From Candidatus Villigracilis saccharophilus (lineage in GTDB: Bacteria > Chloroflexota > Anaerolineae > Anaerolineales > Villigracilaceae), in NCBI GenBank assembly GCA_016709305.1, contig JADJNA010000061.1:7846-71845 (forward strand): a stretch of 64,000 nucleotides of DNA, given 5' to 3'. Shown here in pieces: positions 53,145 through 62,211 of this stretch (position 1 is the first letter of the stretch; each line of letters begins with the position of its first letter). Under the pieces are notes generated by a model that was given only the letters and a program-made list of their open reading frames with translations, searched no databases and had not been told where the DNA came from. A program made the position numbers and the translations under genes.

Positions 53145-53636
53145 TCAACCGGCCAAATGTATTGAAGTAGATATATCTTCAGCCACAGAAACCAGTTTGT
53201 TTTTTATACTCTCAGTTAATGTGTCTAAGTCGTCAAAGTCTGGATTATCAACTAATATAACCTCAAAAATTGAATACTGCGGCATTTTTGAACCATTAAT
53301 CCATTTGGTGTTTTTTAACAATTTCCAGTAATTCTCTTGTATGTCTTTTGTTTGACCTAAAAGCCATGCCTCAAATCTTACATGGTTATGATTGAATACT
53401 AATCCAAGTTTCAATTTTTTATCCTTCAAAAAATCATTTGAAAGATAAAAATACGTATAGTCCATATAGCCTTGAAAAACATTCCCGACAGAATATGTAT
53501 CGGATAAATCTTTAGCAAACACAGTTTTCAACTTCTGAACATATTTCACCAACTCGGCATAAGCAACTTGAACATCGCCATTTTTCAATAACTCTTTATA
53601 AGCAGAAACAAAATAATTCAAATTCTTCTTTTGCAT
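53145..53636 (-). CDS. DUF7000-type protein of unknown function
   Basis: 163 residues, soluble. Conserved-looking segments are VFQGYMDYTYFYLSNDFLKD, FNHNHVRFEAWLLGQTKDIQ and VDNPDFDDLDTLTESI, which I match from memory to DUF7000 proteins. Strongly AT-rich. Its end (GGTTGATAATAGGAG) supplies the ribosome site of the glutaredoxin gene and resembles the R'' start of the attC-like site at 50461. Confidence 0.6.
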   Translation of the reverse strand: MQKKNLNYFVSAYKELLKNGDVQVAYAELVKYVQKLKTVFAKDLSDTYSVGNVFQGYMDYTYFYLSNDFLKDKKLKLGLVFNHNHVRFEAWLLGQTKDIQENYWKLLKNTKWINGSKMPQYSIFEVILVDNPDFDDLDTLTESIKNKLVSVAEDISTSIHLAG

Positions 53637-53663
53637 TTAACTATCTTCCTTCAACTACTAAAT

Positions 53664-53743
53664 GCCCAACAATTTGCGTTGACTGGCGCTACACCACCTG
53701 TGGACACTGCCAGGGAGCTGTTTTTAACCACGCTGTCTTGGGC
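53664..53743 (-). other. Integron-type attC site (third, 80 bp)
   Basis: On the minus strand R'' GCCCAAG (53743-53737) pairs over six bases with R' GTTGGGC (53670-53664). L'' GCGT (53733-53730) pairs with L' ACGC (53679-53676). The spacers are 3 and 5 unpaired bases, and the centre folds through CTGGC/GCCAG. It starts six bases past the stop codon of the gene at 53750. Length and layout are those of classical attC sites. Confidence 0.68.
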
Positions 53744-53749
53744 GGCACT

Positions 53750-54427
53750 TCACGCTTGTTTGACAGTCAGGTCCTTGTCTTCCATTTCCCAGGCGTGGTC
53801 CAGGGTGTGAAAGGCGGTATGCCGAATTAGATAGCGAAGCGGCCACTTACCGGCAAATTTACCCTGTGAGTGATAATCCCGGATTGCGTGGCAATAGGCA
53901 TCGCGATGCGCTATCACCCCCTCATCAGTCTGCATCGCACCGTCGGGGGTGAGCACGCCGAGCCCCTTCGCCCAGTCCTGCTCGTTGGCAAAGATATGAC
54001 CGACGATGCGGTCCCGATCCCGCCCGCCGCCGCGCGGACCCTTTTGCAGCTCAGCCGACACGCGCGAGCGCACCTCATCGAAGAACGCCCAGCACGCCCG
54101 CATCAGTGTCAGATCACGCTCCAGCGTTTCGCCTGACATGGCTTGCTTGTCAATGTTCGAAAACGCGAACGAGATTCCCCAGAAGTCAGTTGAGCCTGTT
54201 CCTGGATACTCCTCGACCACGCGGACGTTCCTGATGGCGGCAAACTCCGCGTTCATTTTAGCCAGCTTTGCCACTTGTGAATAGCGCGGAATATAGGACC
54301 GTAGCCTTTCGATTGCATCCTCCGCGGTCTTTGCCCCGCGCTCAAGGCCAGGCCAATCAGGTGCTACCGCCACCGCCTTCTTGCCTTTCGGGCCGATTTC
54401 CAGCGTCACTCGAGTACGTTTTGCCAC
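53750..54427 (-). CDS. Protein of unknown function with DinB-like C-terminal part (cassette gene)
   Basis: GTG 54427 is preferred, with GGAGGAAAG directly upstream; ATG 54454 is an in-frame alternative. About 225 residues, GC-rich, unlike its AT-rich neighbours. N-terminal VTLEIGPKGKKAVAVAPDWPG, middle STDFWGISFAFSNIDKQ, and C-terminal LIRHTAFHTLDHAWEMEDKD, which recalls the metal-binding helix of DinB-type proteins. Together with the attC site six bases past its stop it makes a textbook gene cassette. Confidence 0.68.
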   Translation of the reverse strand: MAKRTRVTLEIGPKGKKAVAVAPDWPGLERGAKTAEDAIERLRSYIPRYSQVAKLAKMNAEFAAIRNVRVVEEYPGTGSTDFWGISFAFSNIDKQAMSGETLERDLTLMRACWAFFDEVRSRVSAELQKGPRGGGRDRDRIVGHIFANEQDWAKGLGVLTPDGAMQTDEGVIAHRDAYCHAIRDYHSQGKFAGKWPLRYLIRHTAFHTLDHAWEMEDKDLTVKQA

Positions 54428-54511
54428 CTTTCCTCCAATCATAATAGTTATCACTGGAAGTCTTCCCCACCAGGGGAAGATGTACTAACCTGCACCGCAG
54501 GTCATTGAATG

Positions 54512-55231
54512 CTATGTTACTCTATTTTCAGTGATACGATCTAACAGGGGCGGTAACTGCCCCAGATCTTCTAATTCGTAATATCCTGAATGGTCACGCG
54601 GGGGTTCTTGCGCTGTTTCATGCAGCCAGGTTATTTCATACGGAATATGAACGGCACTGCCGCCTAATTTCAATACAGGTAAAATATCAGAGGGAAGAGA
54701 GTTTCCAATCATCATAAAACGCCTTGGTTCAACAGAATATTTCTTGAGTAATTTTTCGTAACTCTCAAACGTTTTTTGGCTGACGATTTCTATGTGCTGG
54801 AAATATTTCCCTAATCCTGATTTTTTTATTTTCGTTTCCTGGTCGAGCAAATCACCTTTGGTAATGATCATCATAGGGTATTGCCTTGATAGTTGAGGAA
54901 TTATTTGACTGACATGTGGCAGTAATTCAACCTCAGAATTCAACATTATTTTTGCCCACTCTACAATTTTTTGAATTTCTTTGCTGGATATCCGCCCTTC
55001 GGTAAGCTCAATCGCCGTTTCGATTAAGGAAAGAGCACAGGCTTTTATGCCATAACCAAAATGATGGATATTGCGTATTTCAGTTTGATACAAACGGTCA
55101 TTAATCCATTCTGCGTCATGGTAATTTGATAACATTTGTGTAAACTGTTTTTGCGCTTCAGCGTACAACCGTTCGCTATGCCAAAGCGTGTCATCCGCAT
55201 CGAATGCTATAAAATCAAACGTAGTCTCCAA
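54512..55231 (-). CDS. HAD-superfamily hydrolase
   Basis: 239 residues from TTG 55231 (AGGAG upstream). HAD motifs: FIAFDADDTLWH (nucleophile Asp), MIITKGDLLDQE (motif II Thr), a Lys in the cap, and FMMIGNSLPSDILPVLKLGG (motif IV). A phosphatase with a C1 helical cap is likely. Two short hairpins (ACCTGCGGTGCAGGT and CTTCCCC/GGGGAAG) lie between its stop and the next gene. Confidence 0.85.
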   Translation of the reverse strand: METTFDFIAFDADDTLWHSERLYAEAQKQFTQMLSNYHDAEWINDRLYQTEIRNIHHFGYGIKACALSLIETAIELTEGRISSKEIQKIVEWAKIMLNSEVELLPHVSQIIPQLSRQYPMMIITKGDLLDQETKIKKSGLGKYFQHIEIVSQKTFESYEKLLKKYSVEPRRFMMIGNSLPSDILPVLKLGGSAVHIPYEITWLHETAQEPPRDHSGYYELEDLGQLPPLLDRITENRVT

Positions 55232-55263
55232 TCTGTACTCCTATTCTTGGTTAAGCCGCTTCA

Positions 55264-55377
55264 GGCCCGCCGGCCCATATTCCTCTAAATCCAAATTCCA
55301 ACCGCTCTCCCCTATCCCAACTCTCAATCAGGCTTTGGGGAACGTAGGAGGCGAATGCGTACTTCTATAAATCGGCG
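55264..55377 (-). other. Degenerate attC-like site after the RibD-C gene
   Basis: On the minus strand CCCGCC near 55377 pairs with GGCGGG near 55266, and CGCCGATTTATAGAAGTACGC resembles the R''-spacer-L'' stretch of the other sites (CACCGATTAACAGCAGT). No GTTRRRY box is present at the 3' end. Confidence 0.3.
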
Positions 55378-55946
55378 GGTGGTTCTTCCCTCTTTGTTCG
55401 ATACCGGAGGAAAACCATGCCGTTGTCAAAACGGCGTTCCTCCAAAAGTTCGAGTTCTAATCGAACGTTTTCAGGCAGGGCTGGTTTGCCGCCTCCCACC
55501 ACGATCGGCGCAAGGAACAGATGACACTCATCGATCAACCCGGCTCGAAAGGCATGCGCGGCAAGTTCAGGACCGCCTATTGCGATATCATCTTGGGCGG
55601 TCTTTTTCAGTTGTCGTATTGCCTCTGGATCGAAGTTTCTCTCAATCCGCGTTTTGTGAGTGGATGCAGCCGTCAGTGTTTTGGAATACACGATTTTATC
55701 GGCTGCTTGCCAGACCTGCGCAAAGTCTTGCGTCAGCGGGGAGTCCGCGGCTAAGTTCGGGTCGGTCTCCCAAACCGTCATGATCTCATACATTCGTCGT
55801 CCATAGAGATAAGTCCCGGCAGTCCGTTCGAGGTTATTGATGAATCTGTGCACTTCTTCATCGGGCATTGCCCAATCAAAGCTGCCGTCCCTGTCCTCAA
55901 TGTAGCCGTCGAGTGACGAGATCGCCGAGTAGATCAACTGAGCCAT
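55365..55946 (-). CDS. Dihydrofolate reductase-family (RibD C-terminal type) protein
   Basis: 193 residues. RibD-C/DHFR-like fold: LIYSAISSLDGYIEDRDGSF at the start, the NADPH loop YLYGRRMYEIMTVWETDP, DIAIGGPELAAHAFRAGLID and the final LAPIVVGGGKPALP. Members act as reductases of pteridine or pyrimidine substrates. The family is frequent in cassette arrays. Its stop codon lies inside the attC-like repeat. Confidence 0.82.
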   Translation of the reverse strand: MAQLIYSAISSLDGYIEDRDGSFDWAMPDEEVHRFINNLERTAGTYLYGRRMYEIMTVWETDPNLAADSPLTQDFAQVWQAADKIVYSKTLTAASTHKTRIERNFDPEAIRQLKKTAQDDIAIGGPELAAHAFRAGLIDECHLFLAPIVVGGGKPALPENVRLELELLEERRFDNGMVFLRYRTKREEPPADL

Positions 55947-56017
55947 ATTGGATCTCCTTTTTGTATGTGTAATTCAAAGAACCGTGTGCATGGAGTGGAT
56001 AAAGCAAAAGAAAGTGA

Positions 56018-56671
56018 CTATCCGTAGGTTGGGCGTTGTGGCCAGCCAGGCGGGGAATCTTCCCAATCTTCCTGCCGACCGTAGGGAGTCACATCGAGCA
56101 ACCTATAAACATCACTTAGCGACTCGCAGCCGCGTTTGTAGGTTGAATATGTATGAAATATGTCATCAGCAATACGGAAGAAGACACTTAATCCGTGTCT
56201 TTCGCTGTCATCAACTGTAACCTGGAAGTCCTGATTGAAATCGGTATCAAATGACGAATACCACGGACGCTCCCAGCCCATACGCGTTTTATATGCGAGT
56301 AGTTTTTCTAATGGGGCACGCGAGATGATCGTAAACTGAGTCTTACGCGCTTGCAGTTCAGATAAATCTCCCAGATCATTTATAAATCCAGTACAGCCTA
56401 TACAGCCATCATCCCAGGCAGGGTCAAACATAAAATGGTACACAATGAGTTGGCTATGCCCATCGAACAAATCGGAAAGGCTGCGTTTTCCTTCTGATCC
56501 GTTAAATGTATATGTTTTTTCGACCCTCACCATGGGCAATCTGCGACGGTCGGCGCTGACCTGGTCTTGATGTTTGGTGAGCTCCTTCTCGTGGGCAAGC
56601 AATGTTTCCCGGGCTGTCAGCCATTCGTCTTTACTCACAATTTTGGGATATGCAGAATCTTGAATTGTCAT
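56018..56671 (-). CDS. DUF899 thioredoxin-like protein
   Basis: 217 residues: YTFNGSEGKRSLSDLFDGHS, then LIVYHFMFDPAWDDGCIGCTGF with a CIGC pair, TIISRAPLEKLLAYKTRMGW and VFFRIADDIFHTYSTYKRG, all typical of DUF899. A thiol-disulfide or peroxidase-like role is possible. It has its own consensus promoter, which many array cassettes lack. Confidence 0.82.
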   Translation of the reverse strand: MTIQDSAYPKIVSKDEWLTARETLLAHEKELTKHQDQVSADRRRLPMVRVEKTYTFNGSEGKRSLSDLFDGHSQLIVYHFMFDPAWDDGCIGCTGFINDLGDLSELQARKTQFTIISRAPLEKLLAYKTRMGWERPWYSSFDTDFNQDFQVTVDDSERHGLSVFFRIADDIFHTYSTYKRGCESLSDVYRLLDVTPYGRQEDWEDSPPGWPQRPTYG

Positions 56672-56710
56672 ATGTTTGTCCTTTCTTGACCCGGTTAAGA
56701 TAAGAGAATG

Positions 56711-56739
56711 ATTTTAGAACATGCGATCTATTTAGTCAA
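56711..56739 (-). promoter_or_regulatory. Promoter of the DUF899 gene
   Basis: Minus strand: TTGACT (56739-56734), 17-base spacer, TAAAAT (56716-56711). Confidence 0.6.
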
Positions 56740-56805
56740 GATGGAAATGCTCCGTCCCGAAACTTTGAGTGGCTATATTTCGAGAACTTTCTGTTTTTTC
56801 GCACA

Positions 56806-58038
56806 TTACACCTTATTCATCTCCTTCATGGCAGGGATTAGCGCCATACTGAGGGTGACGATCAGATAGGTAACGCCTAAAAAGATCAGCATTGGGAATA
56901 TGCCCAGTCTTTCGGTGAAAATACCGCCCAACAATACGCCAAGCGGCATTGCTATCCAGGCGCCTGCCGTGATTGCGCCAAAGACCCTTCCGCGCATGCT
57001 CTCGGGGATGCGCTCAAATTCCACAGCGCCGATGATTGGGTTGAGCGGGCCTGCTCCCATGCTGAAGATCAAACCTGTAGTGACCAAAACCGCAATAGGG
57101 GGATAAAAAAGATACATCCAAAACTGCATACCTGTTAAAACAAAAGCCCAAACAAAAACAGCGTGGCGCGGCAGGCGATGACCAACCGCCGCAAAGATCA
57201 ATCCGCCGACGACCGCTCCACCTCCATTTGCCGCGATCAGAAGGCCTAAACTGACCGCGCTGCCGTATGCCTCTTTTACATAAACCGGACGCACTACACC
57301 GCTGAAGATCGAGTCGAGAAAATTTGTCAGCATCACCATAATGACAATGGCAAGGATCAACTTGTCGTGAGCGATGAAGCGCAGTCCTTCTCGCAGTTCG
57401 TCAAAATAGCCAGTGGATTTACTTTCCTTTTCAATGGGTTTTTGTTCTGAGATGACGATCCAAATAATTCCAGCCGAGATGAAAAATGAAGCGGCGTCGA
57501 GCCACAGAACATTTTCCGTGCCGATGATGCCGATCAAGAGACCTGCGAGCGGCGCGCCGACAAGCCTTGCGCCGCGTTCGATGACATGGGTCAGGGATGT
57601 GGCTCTTTCAATGGGCATGCCCGCTTGCCTGGCAAGTTCCGGGAGCAATGCCGCGCGGGCGGTGCCGCCCGGGGAATCAAGCAATGCGCCAAGGAATACG
57701 AGCGCCATCAACTGCCAGAATTGCAGTCCAATCGTGAAATGGAGCAGCGGGATCATTGCGGTTGTTACTCCGCTCGCCAGATCGGAAACAATGCTGGTAC
57801 GTTTGAAGCCAAATCTATCGATCAGTGTGCCGCCCAGGAAACCAGCAATGACGACAGGTAGAATGGTAAAAAAGCCCGTGATACCCATTTGCGTGGCGCT
57901 GCCTGTTGTTTGGAGCACAAACCACGGAATGGCAAGCGCTGAAAAGACATTGCCCACGAGTGAAATGGCATTGGCAATGAATAACGAATATATGGGGATG
58001 GGATTAAATTTCTTTTCTTCTTTCTTTTGCATCATCAT
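56806..58038 (-). CDS. MFS efflux transporter (macrolide-efflux-like)
   Basis: 410 residues, about 12 membrane helices. N-terminal IYSLFIANAISLVGNVFSAL, the MFS loop GTLIDRFGFKRTSIVSDL (about residue 70) and a second-half VGGLIFAAVGHRLPRHAV. It resembles MefA-type drug exporters; the substrate is unknown. It is followed by the DUF899 promoter and starts 35 bases after the APH(3')-like stop, with no room for an attC site. Confidence 0.8.
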   Translation of the reverse strand: MMMQKKEEKKFNPIPIYSLFIANAISLVGNVFSALAIPWFVLQTTGSATQMGITGFFTILPVVIAGFLGGTLIDRFGFKRTSIVSDLASGVTTAMIPLLHFTIGLQFWQLMALVFLGALLDSPGGTARAALLPELARQAGMPIERATSLTHVIERGARLVGAPLAGLLIGIIGTENVLWLDAASFFISAGIIWIVISEQKPIEKESKSTGYFDELREGLRFIAHDKLILAIVIMVMLTNFLDSIFSGVVRPVYVKEAYGSAVSLGLLIAANGGGAVVGGLIFAAVGHRLPRHAVFVWAFVLTGMQFWMYLFYPPIAVLVTTGLIFSMGAGPLNPIIGAVEFERIPESMRGRVFGAITAGAWIAMPLGVLLGGIFTERLGIFPMLIFLGVTYLIVTLSMALIPAMKEMNKV

Positions 58039-58072
58039 GAAACTGTTGTGAATTGACAGGGGTTGTTTTTAC

Positions 58073-58870
58073 TTAAAATAACTCATCTAACAAAATATAA
58101 TATTTTATCTTGTCCCAATTTGGTTCAATTTCAAGGAAATTGAAAAACAGATCAAGATACTCTCTATTGGGACCCATATCATGCTGGATCGAACGTACAC
58201 AAAAGGCGATGTCAAGCCACTGATCCGCTTTTCCGCTTCTCCCCAGATCGATGAAACCGCTTATCTGACTGTTACTGATGAATAAATTACTGTCTCCAAG
58301 GTCGCCATGAGAAAATATCAATTCTTCATTTGGCTTATGAGTTTGCAAAAAAGCAAATAACTCATTTGGGTCTCTAAAGGGGGTATCGTCTTCCCAGTTC
58401 GCGCTATTCACATCGGCCAGTTGATGGCGCAGTAAATAATCTAACTCATCAAGCCGGTTGTCTATATCGTTGCTAAAGGGGCAGCCTGGAGTGCTGATGG
58501 ATTGTAAAAGTTTGATGGCTTCAGCATAGACCTTCACCATTCTTTTGGGCTCACGGTGTTCTTTATAGTCTTCATAACCTGGAACGCCCTTCAATTCGCT
58601 CATAAGCAAAAACTTTGTATCTTCGTACTGTTCAAAATAAATTACTTCTGGAACTGGCAGCTTTCCTTTTAGCCACAACATCATGTCTTTCTCTCGCTCG
58701 ACATCATATGTTGTCCCATGATACCGTCCGTCTGACATTTTCAAATATAGGTTCTGATTGCGTCCGGTTAATTTATACACGCGGGCCGGCGACATGCCTT
58801 CCGTGTCTTTTGCAAAACGATACTCTCTCGTGATCTTGCTTAATTCTTTTGAAAGCCTGAAATCCGACAT
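58073..58870 (-). CDS. APH(3')-like phosphotransferase
   Basis: ATG 58870 (AAGGA upstream), 265 residues. Aminoglycoside 3'-phosphotransferase-type motifs: VYKLTGRNQNLYLKM (ATP Lys), EKDMMLWLKGKLPVPEVIYF, the catalytic HGDLGDSNLFI and GFIDLGRSGKADQWLDIAF, matching the GRxGxADxxxDxA pattern. Kanamycin-type resistance is possible, but this family has many environmental members. An R''-like box (GCCCACCGAT) lies 34 bases upstream. Confidence 0.8.
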   Translation of the reverse strand: MSDFRLSKELSKITREYRFAKDTEGMSPARVYKLTGRNQNLYLKMSDGRYHGTTYDVEREKDMMLWLKGKLPVPEVIYFEQYEDTKFLLMSELKGVPGYEDYKEHREPKRMVKVYAEAIKLLQSISTPGCPFSNDIDNRLDELDYLLRHQLADVNSANWEDDTPFRDPNELFAFLQTHKPNEELIFSHGDLGDSNLFISNSQISGFIDLGRSGKADQWLDIAFCVRSIQHDMGPNREYLDLFFNFLEIEPNWDKIKYYILLDELF

Positions 58871-58896
58871 TGTATTGTGTTCGTCCTTGTTGTCAT

Positions 58897-58918
58897 TTTC
58901 ATCGGTGGGCGGCGAATC
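58897..58918 (-). other. Isolated attC R''-like end after the DinB gene
   Basis: Minus-strand CGCCGCCCACCGAT (box 58910-58904) is identical to the 5' end of the attC site at 52167, directly after the DinB stop. No R' box follows before the APH gene, so the site looks truncated. Confidence 0.35.
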
Positions 58919-59444
58919 ACTGCCCGGTTTTGGCCACTCTGGCTTGAAACCGTTCCGGGTATGCGGATTGATAGCCCCAGACATCCAGTTCCGGCAGGCT
59001 GATGCCTTTCTGGTTGAGTACCGTAGTGAGGTCAGTCCGATGGGCGATGCCATGATAGACCACTGACATGAAGATCAGGCGTGCTTGATAATCGAATGTC
59101 CAACCATCGCCTTCCTCATGCACATTCTGGGTTATTGGAACACGCTGAAGGGTATCCAGTAAGGCTTTGTTCAATTCTGTTTCGTACGCCATCATTTGAG
59201 AAAGGCTTGGATTCTCTTCCCACGTAAAGCCTGGTTGCGGATATGTCCCATGAATCCGCTTCAAAAAGCTGATTTCCGCCTTTAGGATATGGGCAAACGT
59301 ATCGCGGATCGAACCATAGGAACCGGGCAGGTTGGCTGTGATGATTTCATCGCTTAATTTTATGCAAATACGCATAAGTTCTTGATTTGCCCAGTGATTG
59401 TATTGAAAGAATTCGATCACTGTTGGTTCGGGTTGATACGTCAT
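58917..59444 (-). CDS. DinB-family protein
   Basis: ATG 59444 follows GGAGGAA; 175 residues. A four-helix DinB bundle with the probable metal His in DTFAHILKAEISFLKRIHG and the C-terminal VYHGIAHRTDLTTVL, plus LDVWGYQ near the end. Members include thiol-dependent transferases and damage-inducible proteins. The 344-base gap upstream of it holds a promoter-like TTGCGA-16-TAAAAT and a possible R' box (GTTAAGC at 59513-59507). Confidence 0.8.
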   Translation of the reverse strand: MTYQPEPTVIEFFQYNHWANQELMRICIKLSDEIITANLPGSYGSIRDTFAHILKAEISFLKRIHGTYPQPGFTWEENPSLSQMMAYETELNKALLDTLQRVPITQNVHEEGDGWTFDYQARLIFMSVVYHGIAHRTDLTTVLNQKGISLPELDVWGYQSAYPERFQARVAKTGQ

Positions 59445-59788
59445 AAGCAAATTCCTCCATAACCAGTTGTAACTGACGAGGTCATTCCGCCTTGAGAACC
59501 AAGGGGGCTTAACGTCAGGGTTTGATAAACGTGCACAATTACAAAGAAAAGGGCTGTGTGCCGCGGATCTGGCAAGTTGCGACAGGGAGCTAATTCCCAT
59601 CAGGAAGGGATGATATGGGGAATATTTTACATGAGAAGCGCAACCTCGCAAGAGAAAAAAATGATCACAGGGGATATGCTAATTTTGGAAGATCACGACG
59701 AGGCACTGCCAATTTGATTAACTTTCACACCCAGCTCATTTTTGGGCAACAACAAAAAAACTATGTTGCGTTCTGGTTATGCTTTGCT

Positions 59789-60208
59789 TTATAAATTGCC
59801 CTCAAAAACAATCACCTTCCTTGCTATAAGATTTAAGGAATCGTAGAATTTTATTGCAGGCTCATTGTCAGGCTCGGTGGCTACCCAAACTTCTTCGCAG
59901 CCTCTTTCCACCCCGATAATATACATTTGTTCAAGCAGGCGAGTTGCAATCCCGCGACGCTGAAACTTTTCAGAAACCCCGAGGTCATCAATGTATAACT
60001 CCGTTGGTTTATCAGGGTGTCTATGAATTACTGCCAGTACCTGACCGATGACAACGCCGTCATGAACCGCCGCAAGCAAAATATTATTTTGTTCTTTTAG
60101 CATGGCGGCTAATCTGCCTGCATCGATTTTTTCATCGAAAATATCCTCGTCATACTGATTGAAGATATCCATGTTGCTTTCGCCAAGTTGGATAATTTCT
60201 ATGGTCAT
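59789..60208 (-). CDS. GNAT acetyltransferase, AAC(3)-I-like
   Basis: 139 residues. The acetyl-CoA motif is ELYIDDLGVSEKFQRRGIAT, followed by WVATEPDNEPAIKFYDSL. The sequence IDDLxVSxxxRRxGIATxL is close to the AAC(3)-I aminoglycoside acetyltransferases found in integrons, though drug activity is unproven. It lies between a decayed APH gene and the DinB gene. Confidence 0.75.
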   Translation of the reverse strand: MTIEIIQLGESNMDIFNQYDEDIFDEKIDAGRLAAMLKEQNNILLAAVHDGVVIGQVLAVIHRHPDKPTELYIDDLGVSEKFQRRGIATRLLEQMYIIGVERGCEEVWVATEPDNEPAIKFYDSLNLIARKVIVFEGNL

Positions 60209-60312
60209 ATTAATACCTGTGAAAGGCTCGTTTTTGAAACTGGAAATTATGCTTGATAAAGGAATTTTTTGGGGGATGAAAACTGTTTACAGCCAAAACG
60301 ATTGATGGAGAA

Positions 60313-61200
60313 TCAATATTTCCTGCACCGGTAATCTTCAAGCACTTCATTAATAACATATTTGGCATTTCTTGATTTATGGATGTCTGTTTCGATCAGC
60401 GTCAACAAGTGTGATCAATGCCTTCCAAAGTGCCCAGCCGCGGGCGCGTGCCCAGGTTGCGTCATCAAGTACAAGAGTTTTTCTAAATGCCTCTCGGCTT
60501 GCCCTTGATAAGAACGTCCATGCAACGGTGAGATCACACGCGGGGTCGCCGACTCCTGAACACCCAAAATCTATAACGGCACATAGTTGTCCTTCTTTGA
60601 TCAGCAAATTGCCTGCGGCGAAATCTCCATGCAGCCAGACGGGCTTTCTACGCCATTTTGTATTGATGGCAGCTTCCCAAACTTCAGTAACAGCCTCCCT
60701 GTCTATGTCGTTGCGTAGAGTAATAATTGATTTCCGAGTTTCATCGTCGTACACACTTAATGACCCTCCCCGATAAAAGTTGTGCTCTCCAGGCGGCGGT
60801 CCGCCGCTGGAGTCAACTCGTTGTAACGCTGCAAGAAACTGGGCCAGTGTGGTTGCAAATTCCTGTACGTCGCTAATATTTTCAATTGTGGCATTCTCAC
60901 CTTCAAACCATCGGTAGATTGACCATTGCCACGGATAAGTTTTATCAGGCTGTCCCATTGCTAATGGGACAGGGATCGGCAATGGAAGATAGGGCGCGAG
61001 TTTTGGAAGCCATTTGTGTTCTTTTTCCACTTGTCCGGCATACCATGCTGCGCTGGGAAGTCTTACGCTCATATCATCGCCAAGACGAAATGTTCGGTTA
61101 TCCCATCCACTCAATTCAACTGGTTTGATTGGGAGGTCTGCCCATTAGAATTGCGGGGCTATTAACCGGCCTGCCAGGCTTTCATTGATATTAATATTTT
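60313..61200 (-). pseudogene. APH-family phosphotransferase, disrupted at both ends
   Basis: The central part (61114-60390) is a good APH-fold kinase: SGWDNRTFRLGDDMSVRLPS, WLHGDFAAGNLLI and VIDFGCSGVGDPACDL. Upstream the same frame continues as SLAGRLIAPQF, then a TAA at 61147-61145, then WADLPIKPVEL: the family's FPQWADLPI motif with a short deletion and stop. Downstream the frame shifts near 60395 and the expected C-terminus (NAKYVINEVLEDYRCRKY) lies in another frame up to 60313. Two lesions at least, so the gene is probably dead. Confidence 0.7.
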
Positions 61201-61333
61201 GGGAGGAGTGTTATCGGATCGCATATTGAAATTCACATGATTTTTCAAGAAACTGTCGCAGGGCGCTCATTTTCGCTGAGGCTGCTCAAGTAGCTCTTTT
61301 AGTTCCGGCTCATGCTGGGTCAGTCAAACCACT

Positions 61334-61558
61334 TTAACCGTCTATCAACGATGGAAATGTGCCTATTTTGGTTGGCACATTGAACGACATTAATTCAACC
61401 GCTTTCACAAATATTTCCAGGGTTCGGCTTTGGGTAAGAATAGCCGCATGGGTGATGATTTTTCCGCTTTCAAATAACTGTTTGTTCATTGCTAATATTT
61501 GCCTGACATCTTTTTGTTCAATATCAACACGCCTTCTAAAAAATCGAGAATTGTCCAT
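61334..61558 (-). CDS. Unidentified ORF, possibly the end of a decayed gene
   Basis: ATG 61558 follows GAAGGAAAGG; 74 residues (DIEQKDVRQILAMNKQLFES, then TLEIFVKAVELMSFNVPTK). Family not recognised. The preceding ~130 bases on the same strand read KPEWGLLYYHFKATAPAQKR in another frame, so this may be part of a frameshifted gene. The segment 61201-61333 shows nothing coding. Confidence 0.25.
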   Translation of the reverse strand: MDNSRFFRRRVDIEQKDVRQILAMNKQLFESGKIITHAAILTQSRTLEIFVKAVELMSFNVPTKIGTFPSLIDG

Positions 61559-61764
61559 TGCCTTTCCTTCGATTCTATTTTCCTCCCCAATGCTTCTGAA
61601 GCGATTTCTTGAGCGGCGCGTATCGTTTCTGCGCTGGTGCAGTAGCCTTAAAATGATAATACAACAAACCCCATTCAGGTTTCTTAATAACATTCACGGG
61701 CATAAAGAATTTCCTTTTCGCTTGCACATTTTATCAATGGATCATACCCATTGCACGCAGACCA

Positions 61765-62128
61765 CCTTAAGCCCCTCAAAATCTTCTCCATTGTCCTACC
61801 CTTCGCCAACTCATCCACCCAGCTTATCCAGGTATCTAACCCGCTGCGTCAAAGCATCCTTGATCTCCTCCACCCGGCACCCCGGATTGCCCCTTGATGA
61901 GGTGCACATTAGGATTTAACGAGGCGCGCTGGAAGAATGTTTCAAAAGTCGCATTTCCTTATCAGTTCCTCAAGCTTCTGGTTATCGAAGCTTGTTGGCT
62001 CACTTTATAACCTGATTCAATTCTTCTTTGGTTCTACCTTTCTTCTCAATCTTTTGGATATACAACGGGTAGACTGAAGCGAAGGTCATTTTTGCGATCC
62101 GTTGATTTTGTGTATTGGAATTGTTCAT
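61765..62128 (-). pseudogene. DUF2200-family gene, frameshifted several times
   Basis: The start is intact: ATG 62128, then RIAKMTFASVYPLYIQKIEK and KKGRTKEELNQVIK. The frame then breaks. Later pieces match the family in other frames: FETFFQRASLNPN, VEEIKDALTQRVRYLDKL, DELAKGRTMEKILRG. At least three indels and a TGA. Function of DUF2200 is unknown. Confidence 0.72.
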
Positions 62129-62211
62129 ATACGTATGTCCTGTATTTTAAAGTTAATCTCTCTGATACTCAAATATATCTTTCAACTTTCGATCTCTGCT
62201 ATTCTTCAGCT

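Noticed and set aside
57413..58051. 212-residue plus-strand frame opposite the MFS gene
   Set aside because: Its composition mirrors the antisense of membrane helices; the minus-strand MFS protein is clear.
59507..59783. attC site between the GNAT and DinB genes (GTTAAGC at 59513-59507 with GCATAAC near 59783)
   Set aside because: The boxes fit loosely, but no L boxes pair and the span is about 277 bases. Mentioned only as a possible R' box.
61150..61175. CCGGTTAATAGCC resembling the R'' end of the attC sites
   Set aside because: It encodes the conserved N-terminus (RLIAP) of the APH pseudogene, so the likeness is coincidental.
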